Shown: positions 1 to 9,140, numbered from the stretch's first letter. The stretch is 21,518 nt of DNA from Gryganskiella cystojenkinii (GCA_015852425.1 JAAAIG010000588.1:3396-24913), one strand, 5' to 3'. The notes: generated by a model not told the origin, from the letters alone. Program-made: numbers and translations.

Positions 1-1169
1 ATAGTCTTCGCCCGTTATTGATACCAAATTTTATCGAAAAATATATACACAAAAAGTATAATGTTGGCCCCAGGGGAGCCTCATTTGACTTTGACGGACT
101 GACTCGTTTGACAAAATCCAGCAAACTCCTTTTTTTTTCTTCTTTTCATTCTTCATTCCCGCGTATGTCCTTCGCGATAAATATCAATCCGAAAAAGTGC
201 AGGAGAACTGAAGAGGAGGAGCTGAAAGAAGAAAGAACTGACTAGAACTAACACTTAGGTTTTATTACAAACATTCTTTATGGAACTTCGATCTGATCCG
301 ACCTGCGCTTTCTCTTTTGTCCGACTCTGCACATGAAACGCCCCCAGTTTTATCACACTGCGAGTTCGTTCCTCATATATCATAGATGTTTTTTTTTTTT
401 GTTTCATGGTGTAGCACAGGATTTATGTTCGACCCTTTCGCCGAGCCACTATTTTTGTTCTCCTTCTATTGTCTGGTGAATAATAGCAATATTTCTTTCT
501 AAAAAACTATTGTTTACCATTCTAGAACTTGAGAGTATACTAAGTTACGGGTGTATGTGCCTTGTTGCCCAATGGCGGTGCCGTCGGTTACATACACCTT
601 TTTAGGTTGTCGGTAATGGTGCAACAAGAAAGGGCGAGATAAAACTGACCTTGTGAAAATGCACTTTGAGACAGGAAGTCGGCCACATGGTTGAGAGTCT
701 AGCCTACCATAATATGTGTCAAAATACACTGCCGCTCCTTCTCTGCCTTAACCAATATCCCCATACGATCGCGGATATATTTATTTTGCGCCAGGCATAT
801 GTCGACCCGTCTCCTATTTTCTTCCAGTGTTTCTCCATTGCCTGCAGGACAATCCGATGTCTTTCTTTGATCGCCACCTTCTTGTGTCGCCCACTACATT
901 AATCAACCGTTTGTCCAACTGGAGTATTTTTTTTTCGCCGTCATGGCATCTTGTTGAATGGGTTCGTTGATAATGGCGCACTTCATTCTATGCAGGAGAG
1001 GCACACCGGGTATGTCCAAGGTTTGCAACACACGTATAGGTAGCTGCGGTTGTCTGTCGTTGAAACTGGCTGATCGACTGCCCTGTAGGAGACAAGGATT
1101 GAGGAGTCTGAAACTTGTCATTGCCCAAGTCGACAGGCTCAATGCCTCCTTAAGCGAAACATGACAGGA
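1..1169. other. No gene recognised
   Basis: This stretch is A/T-rich with T-runs (for example near 390-400) and only short, unrelated reading frames on both strands. None shows a recognisable domain, a signal peptide or plausible splice junctions. The only structure I noted is a short inverted repeat at 550-598, listed separately. Confidence 0.6.
550..598. repeat. Short inverted repeat (possible hairpin)
   Basis: GGTGTATGT at 550-558 is the exact reverse complement of ACATACACC at 590-598, leaving a 31-nt loop. No gene context explains it. Nine base pairs with a loop this long can arise by chance in A/T-rich DNA. Confidence 0.3.
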
Positions 1170-1177
1170 AGGATGGC

Positions 1178-1690
1178 TCAGGAGGAGACGCGGAGGAGCT
1201 TGGAAGCATGGAAGCACCGGCGCTTTACCCTCGCTCTTGCGCCGCCCATCAGGGGTTTGACAACCTCGTCCTCAGCGATATGAGCGCCATTATCAATTTC
1301 CAAGAGCCCTTCGGTTTCATCAATGGGGAAACTAAAGCCTGTGTTTGATCGACGGGTTTGTGGGATGCTTTGTGTTTGTTCTCGGGGCTCTCAACTTGGT
1401 AGTGTCTGGTACGGATCAACGGTTCTTCCTCGTTGTCCTCGTCGTCGTCGTAGTCCTCAGCAGTGTCAAGATCTTCGTCCACTGCCATTGTCAATAGCAA
1501 GGTTTGGATCAACTGAGAACCCTTTGCCGACTAAAGGGTGTGCGAGGAACGCACGTTTCAGCGTCCATGTGGAAGAAAGCGGAGGTACGATGGGCCTGGA
1601 CAACTGGGTCTGTTTGGAAAACATCCACACCTTCAGTATGGATGTTACTGCGGAGAAACTTCTCTCCGATCGTAATGTTTTGATGTCAGA
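1178..1690 (-). pseudogene. Possible decayed coding relic, unknown family
   Basis: On the minus strand several adjoining frames read like protein rather than noise, but none is long or intact. One frame (1249-1512) carries an acidic tract with key residues EDYDDDEDNEEE followed by a hydrophilic segment. A second frame takes over near 1330 with LLEIDNGAHIAEDEVVKPL and stops at 1178. A third (1466-1690) lies upstream and has a basic, serine-rich segment. The frame changes could be small introns or frameshifts, and I found no convincing donor/acceptor set. I do not recognise the family. The alternative is fortuitous open frames. Confidence 0.2.
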
Positions 1691-2720
1691 TTGTATCTTG
1701 TTTGACACGAAAGAATGACAAGTCAACCTGATCGAAAAAAATCTTTGCACTACTGTACAGTGTACTGCAATAGGCAGACAAAATTGAGAGCGCAAAAAAC
1801 GAAGAAATGCCATGGTCTCTTTTGTACTTGCTTAGGCGCTTTCCAGGTTTCGATTTTGTAGAAGACGATGCATACAAAGAAAAGATGATCGTAATTTTTC
1901 TGGGCCTCATTTGTGACAAGAGATGGCAAATAAGCGATCTCTTTCTTTGACAAGTTGACCGTCGCGATGAAAGAAACGCGAGGACTACACCTATCCCAAT
2001 AGTATCATTTTTTAGTGACTCTTCTCTGCCACACAGCTCTCTATTTTTTTCATGGATGACTAGCCCTTTAGCCTGCATTGAACAATGGCAACCACAGACG
2101 CCGAGATTTTTTGCAGACTTTTGGAGCATTGTTCTTGGATCCTTGCAACAATGGTGCGGATAAACATCATTACCTTACAATAAAAAGAAAGAACGAGAGA
2201 CCCTTGAAACATCTGCAGCGGCAGCGAAATGGGCGGTGCAAAAGCGCTAATTGTATGTCCACCGTCAACCGTCCATTCTTCTGTAAACACGGTAGTCTCG
2301 GCTTGTATCAACAAGGAGAGAGAAAGGCGCGAGAGAACAATTAAAAAGTCGGCTAAATCCGACGTTCAGAAAAGGCGGCGGAGCGTTAGCCAGGGCTTTG
2401 TTTGGATCGTTAGACCCTGACGGAAAAAATGAGAGGGTCCTACACCCTGGGCAGCGCTAGAACGTTCTCTTTTTTCCAAAAGGATCAGTAAAAACGCCGC
2501 TTGCCTCCCTTTGCTTCACACACGACGACAGCTGAGGAACCATCGGAATATATTTTTTTGAGCGGTTGACCGGTTGATCGATATGTTTAGTTCACGCCGC
2601 TAATTGACGACATGTCGACTTGGGCTCTCACATTCTATGGGGTAAGAAAAAACAGCATCACAAAATCGCTTGCAGGCAATTACCCCTTGTCCACCGTGAG
2701 AGGCATTGCATTGCAAACTG
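1691..2720. other. No gene recognised
   Basis: Short open frames on both strands lack domain signatures, and several have no ATG of their own. An ATG near 2612 opens ten codons before a GTAAGA-like donor, but the nearest acceptor would make an intron of only about 34 nt, so I did not call a gene. The right end of this stretch is presumably upstream control DNA of the secreted-protein gene. Confidence 0.5.
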
Positions 2721-2728
2721 ATATAAAG
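2721..2728 (+). promoter_or_regulatory. TATA box of the secreted-protein gene
   Basis: ATATAAAG lies 198 bp before the ATG at 2919. It is followed by a C/T-rich leader, as expected for a fungal core promoter. The leader ends with a T-rich run and TAG (2911-2913) just before the ATG, which also looks like a 3' splice site, so part of the leader may be intronic. Confidence 0.5.
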
Positions 2729-2918
2729 CAAGCTTCCCCTGTTCCCTTGTGCGCGTTTTCGATTTTTTGTCTCTTCACTCCTCATCACTTTTATCTTTTT
2801 CATAACTCTGTTAGTTCTGTTATTCCTCGTCTCAATTGCGCGCCTTCAGATCTTACCTATTCTCGAGATTCATCTCTGACCGCCTTTGAACCATTTTTCT
2901 TTTTTTGTCCTAGTCACA

Positions 2919-3257
2919 ATGAAGTTTTTCACCTTGTTGTCAGCGTTCGCGTGCGCTAGTGTCGCCTTTGCCGATTACGGAGTCAAGATCTCCAACAACA
3001 GCGGCGCAAAGTCACTCAAGTTCACAACTCCCAACAACATCCGCCCATGCATCTGCCTTGCCAGTACCCAGACCGCGACCATCCAGGGTGTCAACGGTGG
3101 CGACATCAAAGTTTTCCAGAAGGCCGACTGCACGGGCAACTACCAGATAATTTCGCCCAACGGAAACATCAAGAATGCTCAATGGGTCAACAGTATCTCA
3201 TTCGGTCCCTCTGGATCCTCCCGTGACCCTGGTACTTGCCCCGATTGGTACCCTTGA
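2919..3257 (+). CDS. Small secreted cysteine-containing protein, possibly crystallin-like
   Basis: This single exon encodes 112 residues. The first 18 (MKFFTLLSAFACASVAFA) form a typical signal peptide with an AFA cleavage site before DYG, so the mature protein is about 94 residues. It has four cysteines (in PCIC, ADC and GTC), enough for two disulfides. The stretch around DIKVFQKADCTGNY and WVNSISFG resembles the pattern of beta/gamma-crystallin-like secreted domains, but only loosely. There is an in-frame ATG 11 codons upstream at 2886. I prefer 2919 because it places the signal peptide at the very N-terminus and is preceded by CACA. A TATA box (2721) and AATAAA (3303) frame the gene. Secretion is well supported. 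A role as effector, antimicrobial or wall protein would be speculation. Confidence 0.8.
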   Translation: MKFFTLLSAFACASVAFADYGVKISNNSGAKSLKFTTPNNIRPCICLASTQTATIQGVNGGDIKVFQKADCTGNYQIISPNGNIKNAQWVNSISFGPSGSSRDPGTCPDWYP

Positions 3258-3302
3258 ACGCTTTCTTACAAACCAGTATATCATCGAGGGCAATGGGTCT
3301 AG

Positions 3303-3308
3303 AATAAA
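3303..3308 (+). terminator. Poly(A) signal AATAAA
   Basis: A canonical AATAAA begins 46 nt after the stop codon of the secreted-protein gene, at the usual distance for a fungal 3' UTR. Confidence 0.5.
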
Positions 3309-3400
3309 GGAGCCTTTTTTTTCTCTGATCATCGCCTTTTGGAAAAGGACTCAAAAATGCTATGATGCGAAATGTGTATTGTATTATTATCGCTTTCGTC

Positions 3401-4989
3401 TTAGCTTGATGGGACTCTGTTTCTTCCAGATTTGCGAAATGCCTCAAGGATCTGTACGGGAGCGCTTTCGATATTGGGCCAGTGAGCGACCATCCAGTCG
3501 AGATCCACGTCCGAGATGGATCCCGAATCCATCATTAAGACTTCTCTCAGCTTTGGGTCAAGACTTGCCAGTAACGCTAATCCGTTCTCAAGTTTGAGGG
3601 CTAGACCGGACTCTTTTTCGAAATTCGCTGGTAAATCTCCGGAGTCAGTGACGGCGAGCTCAATCAAGTTTGTCAACCGTCCGATCCTCTGTAGGGCCAA
3701 CTTATGACCATTGAGTGCTCCTTTTACCTGTTGCTCTGCTTCTTTTCCTTTTCCTTCGACAAGGACCGTCGCTCGGAATACTTTAAACCGTGACAGATCC
3801 AAGGGCGCTCATCCTCTCGGATATTCACACTAAACAAGATCCGGACCGAGAACAACTGGAGATTAGGGTACGTGCAGAGCATCTCGTGCGCCATAGCGCC
3901 TGAGACGCCAGGACACCCTCCAGATCCAGGGCCTCGAACGACAGAAGGTGCACGGGGGAACGTTGGATCGACGACCAGGAAGCGTTTCCGAACCCCGCTC
4001 GATTGATATGAAGTTCTTGAAGACCGACCGGGTTCCGAGCCTCAATGATTTCGGCCAAGGTATTGTCGCGCATCACATCCAGTTGGAGTCGCGTCAGATG
4101 AGGCCATAACCCCGCCTTCATCCCTCCGATAAGTAAGGCTGAGGAGGCGAACCATTCGAACAAACTTAGCCAGGCGAGACGGACGAGGTCAGGACAGAAT
4201 CCGATTAACCAAAATTGTTCCAAAATCGGGATCCTTCTGAGTCTGAGAGTCAAAACCTTGATAGCAAAAATGGGCTCATCATCATCCATGACTTCGTCCT
4301 CGTTTTATTCTGTGATTCCTGCAGTCGCTGAGGTGGCTGATGTCGATAATGGTCTTGAAAATCAGGTATCTGGAGTGCCTGAGGAGGAGGGAGTTTAAGA
4401 TCAATAGTGCCTTCAATGTCAACACCGTCCAGACGTAACTCGGTCAGACCGCAGGCTCTCCAAACACGGAGACAGATTCTCCAATCTCTTTGGTTGATGA
4501 TACGACCATAGAGTATGAACCGTTCCAGCTTCTGACATTGCTGCATCCAATGCAACGGCAAAACCGTCCAGGTCGAAGGTTGTTTGATTACCAGACTTTG
4601 TAACTTGGTCGCATGACGTTCGATGAATAAACCCAAGGGGGTTGCTTCTAGAAAATTGATATTGTCACTCATAATGGAGAGGTTCCTCAGCTGCGGTAGA
4701 GTCAACTTTGGCGAGTCTATGGTGGGCCTGTACGCCAGGAAGACAGAGAAGAGCGTAAAAGACCGGGTACAGGTCAGCTCTTGGACGCGATGCGCGTTTC
4801 GGGAGACGAGCTCGATATGAGGTCCTGAGTATCTTCGACCTCTTGGTCAATCTTGACGACGCGCCACAACCAAGGCATAAAGAGCTCATAGCAGCCTCGG
4901 TTGATTCTGACACATGCAGAAAGAGAATGCGGACTGAGGTATTGAGAAATGTGGTCACTGATTTCAGTAACGTCCAAGGCGCGGACCAT
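3401..4989 (-). pseudogene. F-box/leucine-rich-repeat protein, frameshifted pseudogene
   Basis: Reading leftward from an ATG at 4989, the first frame opens with an F-box (residues about 4-45, key residues ALDVTEISDHISQYL and WLWRVV). F-box proteins are substrate adaptors of SCF ubiquitin ligases. The protein sense then jumps between frames. Near 4821-4830 it moves to a frame with LVSRNAHRVQELTC and TLPQLRNLSIM. Between about 4290 and 4390 it moves to the frame with PILEQFWLIGFCPDLVRL. Near 3900-3915 it moves to AMAHEMLCTYPNLQLF, and near 3785-3795 to the frame with VFRATVLVEGKGKEAEQQV that ends at 3401. Leucine-rich segments such as LTELRLDGVDIEGTID and LIELAVTDSGDL are evident. The shifts look like single-base changes with no intron room, so the gene cannot make the full protein as it stands. 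The sense between shifts is well preserved, suggesting recent decay. Sequencing error is possible but unlikely, since the multi-exon genes to the right join without any shift. Confidence 0.75.
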
Positions 4990-6112
4990 CTTGAATTGTC
5001 GAATGACTTGAGGAGAAAGATTGATCTTTGAGATGAGGTGGATGATAGATGAATCGACATGGGTCATGGCATTGCACAGACCTCCAAGGGAAACAGGGTG
5101 GCGCACGTGAGCGACGTATAAATCGATCGGTGGCAACAAAAACAAACACCAACTTGGCCATGCCCTCTTCAACACATCGGATTCTTTGAGCCAAGGGATC
5201 AACTCCAACTACACTTGACCAGGATCGGACTTGAATTTCGGTCCACGCGGGAATTTCATCAGCTGTTTCTCAAACCCCAAGAACCGGTGGACGAGGATGG
5301 TCGTCATCCCACCAACCAGCCTTCAGCACAATCTCACGATTCACTTTTGGAGAGTTTTCTGGAAAACAGGCATCCTTCCCCGCACTCGTACCATCTCCCT
5401 TCTCGCTAGCGACTTCACTCGATCATGGACAACGTCTCTGATGCTTCTTGCCTTATCAGTGGTACAGAAAGAGAGCCCAATAGCCACATGATTATCACTT
5501 GTTCTCAGAAGGTTCAAGTCTGGCGGTCCTTACTGGCCAAACGCGTTGGCGACATGGATTTCTCTTAAGAATTCATCGAGCACCTGTTGTGTGGTAAACA
5601 TGGTTGGATCTTCCTGACAAGCGTCATCGGCGCTCCCATAGTTCTAACGCCGACTCTTTTCCAAATCTAGAAATATCACTTCAGCCAGATCAGGGAAGAA
5701 GGAGCTTTTCGACCCCTTCCAGGTCGCCGCCGCGATTGACATTCAAGTCGACTTGATTGTCTCCCAAAACAATTATCGCCGTCGAGTGCAAGACGAGAGC
5801 GGAATCTCGGACGCAATCAGCGCAACTAACTTCACTATCACTTTGTTGCTATTATGGTCTCACTGTAAAACTTGAAGGCCCTCACAGAAGGAGGTCCTCA
5901 CGATGCAGGGTGTAAGCTAGTGGCTACGAGATTTTTAAAAGACACACCAACGCCAATTTTGAGTTAGGACCTTACCACCCATGTGCCGTAATGTTTCTTG
6001 TCGCAGGGATCGCGCCTAATTTGATCGGAATGAAGAGAAGGTAACACCAAAGACCAATAACATCAAAAAACAAAGATTGGTGGCAAAAAAAAGCTATTCT
6101 TTTTCCGAGAGC
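4990..6112. other. Unassigned stretch with short coding-like fragments
   Basis: No intact gene is visible. On the plus strand an ATG at 5424 opens a 47-codon frame (start MDNVSDASCLISGTERE, with a central KVQVWRSLLAKRVGDM) that stops at 5568. Another frame without ATG runs from about 5665 to 5870 and contains ELFDPFQVAAAIDIQVDLIV and SQNNYRRRVQDESG. Both have protein-like composition, but I recognise neither, nor can I join them with good splice sites. They may be remnants of one decayed plus-strand gene. The left end is the upstream region of the F-box pseudogene. Confidence 0.35.
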
Positions 6113-6121
6113 AAATAAAAG
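6113..6121 (+). promoter_or_regulatory. TATA-like element before the acidic ORF
   Basis: AAATAAAAG is followed by a C/T-rich leader (about 6130-6200), the same layout as at the other plus-strand genes. No ATG occurs between this element and 6271. Confidence 0.35.
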
Positions 6122-6209
6122 GGAAGAAAACAATCCAACTCCTTTGTTCTTCTCTTCTCACCCGTTTCCTTCCCTCGCCCCCAAACTCCACAACTAAAGC
6201 AGCACTTAA

Positions 6210-6662
6210 CACTTTATCAACCTCTCCAAGAAAGTTTACGCAGTCCTCAAGTTTTATTACTTCGAAAGAGATGTCGATACTTATGCCAGCGCCAGTACTG
6301 TCCTCATCACTCGAAGCCGAGAGCAGGCTTTCAAGTATGCACATGACTCGCAGCTAGAAGTCCTTCGTGACGACGGAATATTTACAACCAAAGAAGATGA
6401 CGAGTCTGACGATGCCGAGAAGCGAGAGCAAGCGAGCCGTGAAGACAACAATGAGGACCATGAGGACGAAGGAGCGGCTGAGGAGGATGAGAATGAAGAG
6501 GAGGACAAATGGCCACGCCGATACAAAATAGACTTGGACGAGTCCTGGGAAGATTCGCTAAATAAACTCCACGACGTATACGACGACTGGCTTCCTCAGC
6601 CTGAATACACAAGCATGGCCACTCAGATCCGGTACACGGTTGAGGAGCGCACACTCGAATGA
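6210..6662 (+). pseudogene. Acidic orphan ORF lacking an in-frame start codon
   Basis: The frame is open from just after a TAA at 6207-6209 to a TGA at 6660-6662, about 150 codons. It has protein-like composition throughout: a basic-hydrophobic start (KVYAVLKFYYFERDVDTYAS), then REQAFKYAHDSQLEVLRDDG. A strongly acidic middle (key residues EDDESDD, NNEDHEDEG and EEDENEEED) follows, and the tail reads LDESWEDSLNKLHDVYDDW and TQIRYTVEERTLE. No ATG lies in frame until near the C-terminus (in SMATQ). The first ATG (6271) is in another frame and gives only 28 codons. The codon at 6216 is ATC, one base from ATG, so start-codon loss is a simple explanation. A missing upstream exon or a non-AUG start are alternatives. 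TATA-like and AATAAA elements flank it. I do not know the family. Confidence 0.5.
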
Positions 6663-6695
6663 AAGAAAAATGAGGATAACTCTCTCCCCGACACA

Positions 6696-6701
6696 AATAA
6701 A
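6696..6701 (+). terminator. Poly(A) signal AATAAA of the acidic ORF
   Basis: AATAAA begins 34 nt after the TGA at 6660-6662, supporting the idea that the acidic ORF is, or was, a transcribed gene. Confidence 0.4.
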
Positions 6702-7120
6702 AAAACATGGGGAATTCTCGCACACTCCCCATCGGAAAAGTCTCGAGTATCACAGCCAGTTTTTGTGGCCACTTTGATTTTTTATCCAGCAGGTAAATAA
6801 TAGAGCTTTTTTTTTTTTACTGAAGCAAACACACCAATCGCATTGCAAAAACAAAATTAAGCTCGCGTTTGCATACAGATCCAGCCCCATGTTTCCTTTA
6901 GGTTCAGAGAAAAACAAGTTTTTCTGCTGCGGAGATGGCCAATTCATAGCCACTAATGTAATTCTCTCTCACCTTTCTTCTAATTTCTCATCTTTCTTCT
7001 CTCCTCATCTCACTTCGTACTCCACTTTCATATCCATAAAGAACAATCATTATTTTTCTTAATCTACCCGTTTTCGTACCAAAATTCTTATTTTTTTCCT
7101 CCATCAGTTTTTCTCATAAC
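6702..7120 (+). promoter_or_regulatory. Upstream region and C/T-rich leader of the Sel1 gene
   Basis: There is no reading frame of note here. From about 6960 to 7110 the plus strand is dominated by C and T (repeats such as CTTTCTTCT and TCTCCTCATCTC), typical of fungal core promoters and leaders. No clear TATA box is present. A T-run lies near 6808-6818. Confidence 0.4.
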
Positions 7121-8668
7121 ATGGCTGCAGAGCAGAGCGATATCGAGCCGGCCCAGTTGTACACCAAGGATGCCGAGCAAGGGGACGCAGTCGCACAGAC
7201 CAAGCTTGGATTGATGTACATTCAAGGACATGGTGTCGAGCAGAGCGATTTCGAGGCACTCAAGTGGTTCACCAAGGCTGCCGAGCAAGGGCATACAATC
7301 GCACAGGCCAACCTCGGGTCGATGTACGAGCAAGGTCGAGGAGCAGAGCAGAGCGACGTTGAGGCGGTCAAGTGGTTCATCAAGGCTGCGGAGCAAGGGG
7401 ATACAGTCGCACAGTCCAAGCTTGGACAGATGTATGAGCAAGGACGAGGAGTGGAGCAAAGCGATGTCGAGGCAGCCAAGTGGTTCACCAAGGCTGGCGA
7501 GCAAGGGCATACAACCGCACAGTTCAATCTTGGATTGATGTACCAGCGAGGACGAGGAGTGGAGCAAAGCAATGTCGAGGCGGTCAAGTGGTTCACCAAG
7601 GTTGCCGAACAAGGGGATGCAGAGGCACAGACCAAGCTTGGACAGATGTATGAGCAAGGACGAGGAGTGGAGCAGAGCGATGTTGAGGCGGCCGAGTGGT
7701 ACACCAAGGCTGCCGAGCAAGGGGATGCCGCCGCACAGTTCAACCTTGGAACGATGTACTATCAAGGACAAGGCGTCGAACAGAGCGACTTCGAGGCGGT
7801 CAAGTGGTTCGCCAAGAGTGCCGAGCAAGGGAGTGCAGCGGCACAGTTCAACCTTGGAGAGATGTACGATCAAGGACGAGGAGTGGATCAGAGCAATGTC
7901 GAGGCGCTTAAGTTCTACACCAAGGCTGCCGAGCAAGGGCGATCAGAAGCACAGACCAACATTGGAGCGATGTATTATCAAGGACAAGGTGTCGAACAGA
8001 GCGACGTCGAGGCGGTCAAGTGGTTCGCCAAGAGTGCCGAGCAAGGGAGTGCAACAGCACAGTTCAACCTTGGAGAGATGTACAAAAAGGGACGAGGAGT
8101 GGAGCAGAGCGACTTCGAGGCGGTCAAGTTGTACACCAAGGCTGCCGAGAAAGGGTATGCAGCCGCACAATTCGACCTTGGAGAGATGTACAGGCAGGGA
8201 CGGGGCGTGGAACAGAGCGATATCGAGGCGGTCAAGTGGTACACCAAGGCTGCCGAGCAAGGGGTGGAAGTCGCACAAACTAACCTTGGATTAATGTACA
8301 AGCAAGGGCGAGGAGTGAAGCAAAGCGACCTTGAGGCGGTCAAGTGGTTCACCAAGGCTGCTGAGCAAGGGAATGCAGCCGCACGCACTAGAATTGGAGT
8401 CATGTACCAGCAGGGACGAGGGGTCGAGCAGAGCGATGTCGAGGCGGCCAAGTGGTTCACCAAGGCTGCCGAGCAAGGGCTATCAGAAGCACAGACCAAC
8501 ATTGGAGTGATGTACGAGCAAGGGTGGGGAGTGGAGCAGAGCGATGTTGAGGCGATCAAGTGGTTCATCAAGGCTACGGAGCAAGGGGATACAGTCGCAC
8601 AGTCAAATCTTCGATTGATGTACGAGCAAGGGCGGGGAGTAGAGCGGAGCGATGTTGAGGCAGCCTAG
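7121..8668 (+). CDS. Sel1-repeat (SLR) solenoid protein, C-terminally truncated
   Basis: This intronless frame encodes 515 residues made almost entirely of 14 Sel1-like repeats of 36 residues (108 bp). Each follows the pattern KWFTKAAEQGxxxAQxNLGxMYxQGRGVEQSDxEAV. Sel1 repeats form TPR-like alpha-solenoids that act as protein-protein scaffolds. There is no signal peptide, membrane segment or catalytic domain, so a soluble scaffold role is the most that can be said. The frame ends at TAG (8666-8668) where sister repeats have AAG, the lysine before WF. The same frame then continues for 14 more codons (ending AIAQGHEDAK) to TAA at 8711-8713. The last half-repeat has thus been lost by a nonsense change. 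Repeats 7 and 9 are nearly identical in DNA, evidence of recent internal duplication. The ATG at 7121 follows a C/T-rich leader, and I see no upstream in-frame ATG. Confidence 0.85.
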   Translation: MAAEQSDIEPAQLYTKDAEQGDAVAQTKLGLMYIQGHGVEQSDFEALKWFTKAAEQGHTIAQANLGSMYEQGRGAEQSDVEAVKWFIKAAEQGDTVAQSKLGQMYEQGRGVEQSDVEAAKWFTKAGEQGHTTAQFNLGLMYQRGRGVEQSNVEAVKWFTKVAEQGDAEAQTKLGQMYEQGRGVEQSDVEAAEWYTKAAEQGDAAAQFNLGTMYYQGQGVEQSDFEAVKWFAKSAEQGSAAAQFNLGEMYDQGRGVDQSNVEALKFYTKAAEQGRSEAQTNIGAMYYQGQGVEQSDVEAVKWFAKSAEQGSATAQFNLGEMYKKGRGVEQSDFEAVKLYTKAAEKGYAAAQFDLGEMYRQGRGVEQSDIEAVKWYTKAAEQGVEVAQTNLGLMYKQGRGVKQSDLEAVKWFTKAAEQGNAAARTRIGVMYQQGRGVEQSDVEAAKWFTKAAEQGLSEAQTNIGVMYEQGWGVEQSDVEAIKWFIKATEQGDTVAQSNLRLMYEQGRGVERSDVEAA

Positions 8669-8741
8669 AGGCTCACCAAGGCTATTGCTCAAGGACATGA
8701 GGATGCCAAGTAACGTATGAGGTTTCTTCAAAATCAATTGG

Positions 8742-8747
8742 ATTAAA
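8742..8747 (+). terminator. Poly(A)-like signal ATTAAA after the Sel1 gene
   Basis: ATTAAA, the commonest variant of AATAAA, lies 28 nt beyond the ancestral TAA at 8711-8713 and 73 nt beyond the present stop. Confidence 0.3.
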
Positions 8748-9004
8748 GTCCGCGTCACACAAGTATATTGAACAGAGTGGGCCAGAGGAAGGGAGCAAGA
8801 GAGTCGAGAGCGGGATGTGAACAAGAGAGGTATTTACTCAATAATTGGTTTTACGGAAGTATGAATCGGGTGGGTGTACGGGAGAAAGAAGATGAGTTGT
8901 GAACTCTGCAAACGACTTTAATTGAACGAGGTATTGTAAGCAGTAGAGTGGCGATCTGCTGAGATTAAGCCCATTGTTCTACTGATTTGTTCTTGCGAAC
9001 AACA
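8748..9004. other. No gene recognised; purine-rich stretch
   Basis: The plus strand is rich in A and G between about 8770 and 8910 and has no meaningful reading frame. It forms the 3' flank of the Sel1 gene. Confidence 0.5.
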
Positions 9005-9035
<31 letters not shown>

Positions 9036-9036
9036 T
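9005..9036. repeat. (TC)11 microsatellite with T-tract
   Basis: Eleven TC dinucleotides (9005-9026) are followed directly by ten T residues (9027-9036). It is probably length-variable between strains. Confidence 0.85.
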
Positions 9037-9140
9037 CTTCTTATCCATTTCTAGTCGTTAACGATGAACCGATGTTATGAACGTTTGCCATTAATCACCG
9101 TCCATTTGTGGTGCCTGGTGATGCTGGTACGCTCAAGTAT

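Noticed and set aside
2382..2457. Imperfect inverted repeat with AGCG...AGGG-type arms
   Set aside because: The arms differ at several positions and the loop is about 48 nt. There is no RNA-gene context.
2612..2690. Short exon starting at ATG 2612 with a GTAAGA donor
   Set aside because: The nearest acceptor would give an intron of about 34 nt, far below the 59-145 nt seen in the window, and only ten codons would be encoded.
5060..5208. Longer N-terminus for the F-box pseudogene
   Set aside because: The upstream frame begins at a non-ATG codon. The ATG at 4989 sits just before the F-box as in the intact gene; the upstream part is probably leader.
7088..8571. Long reading frames antisense to, and in other frames of, the Sel1 gene (up to 282 codons on the minus strand and 240 on the plus strand)
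   Set aside because: Because the 108-bp unit is repeated, any frame without a stop in one unit stays open through many. They are repetitive shadows of the Sel1 frame, whose repeat consensus is clear.
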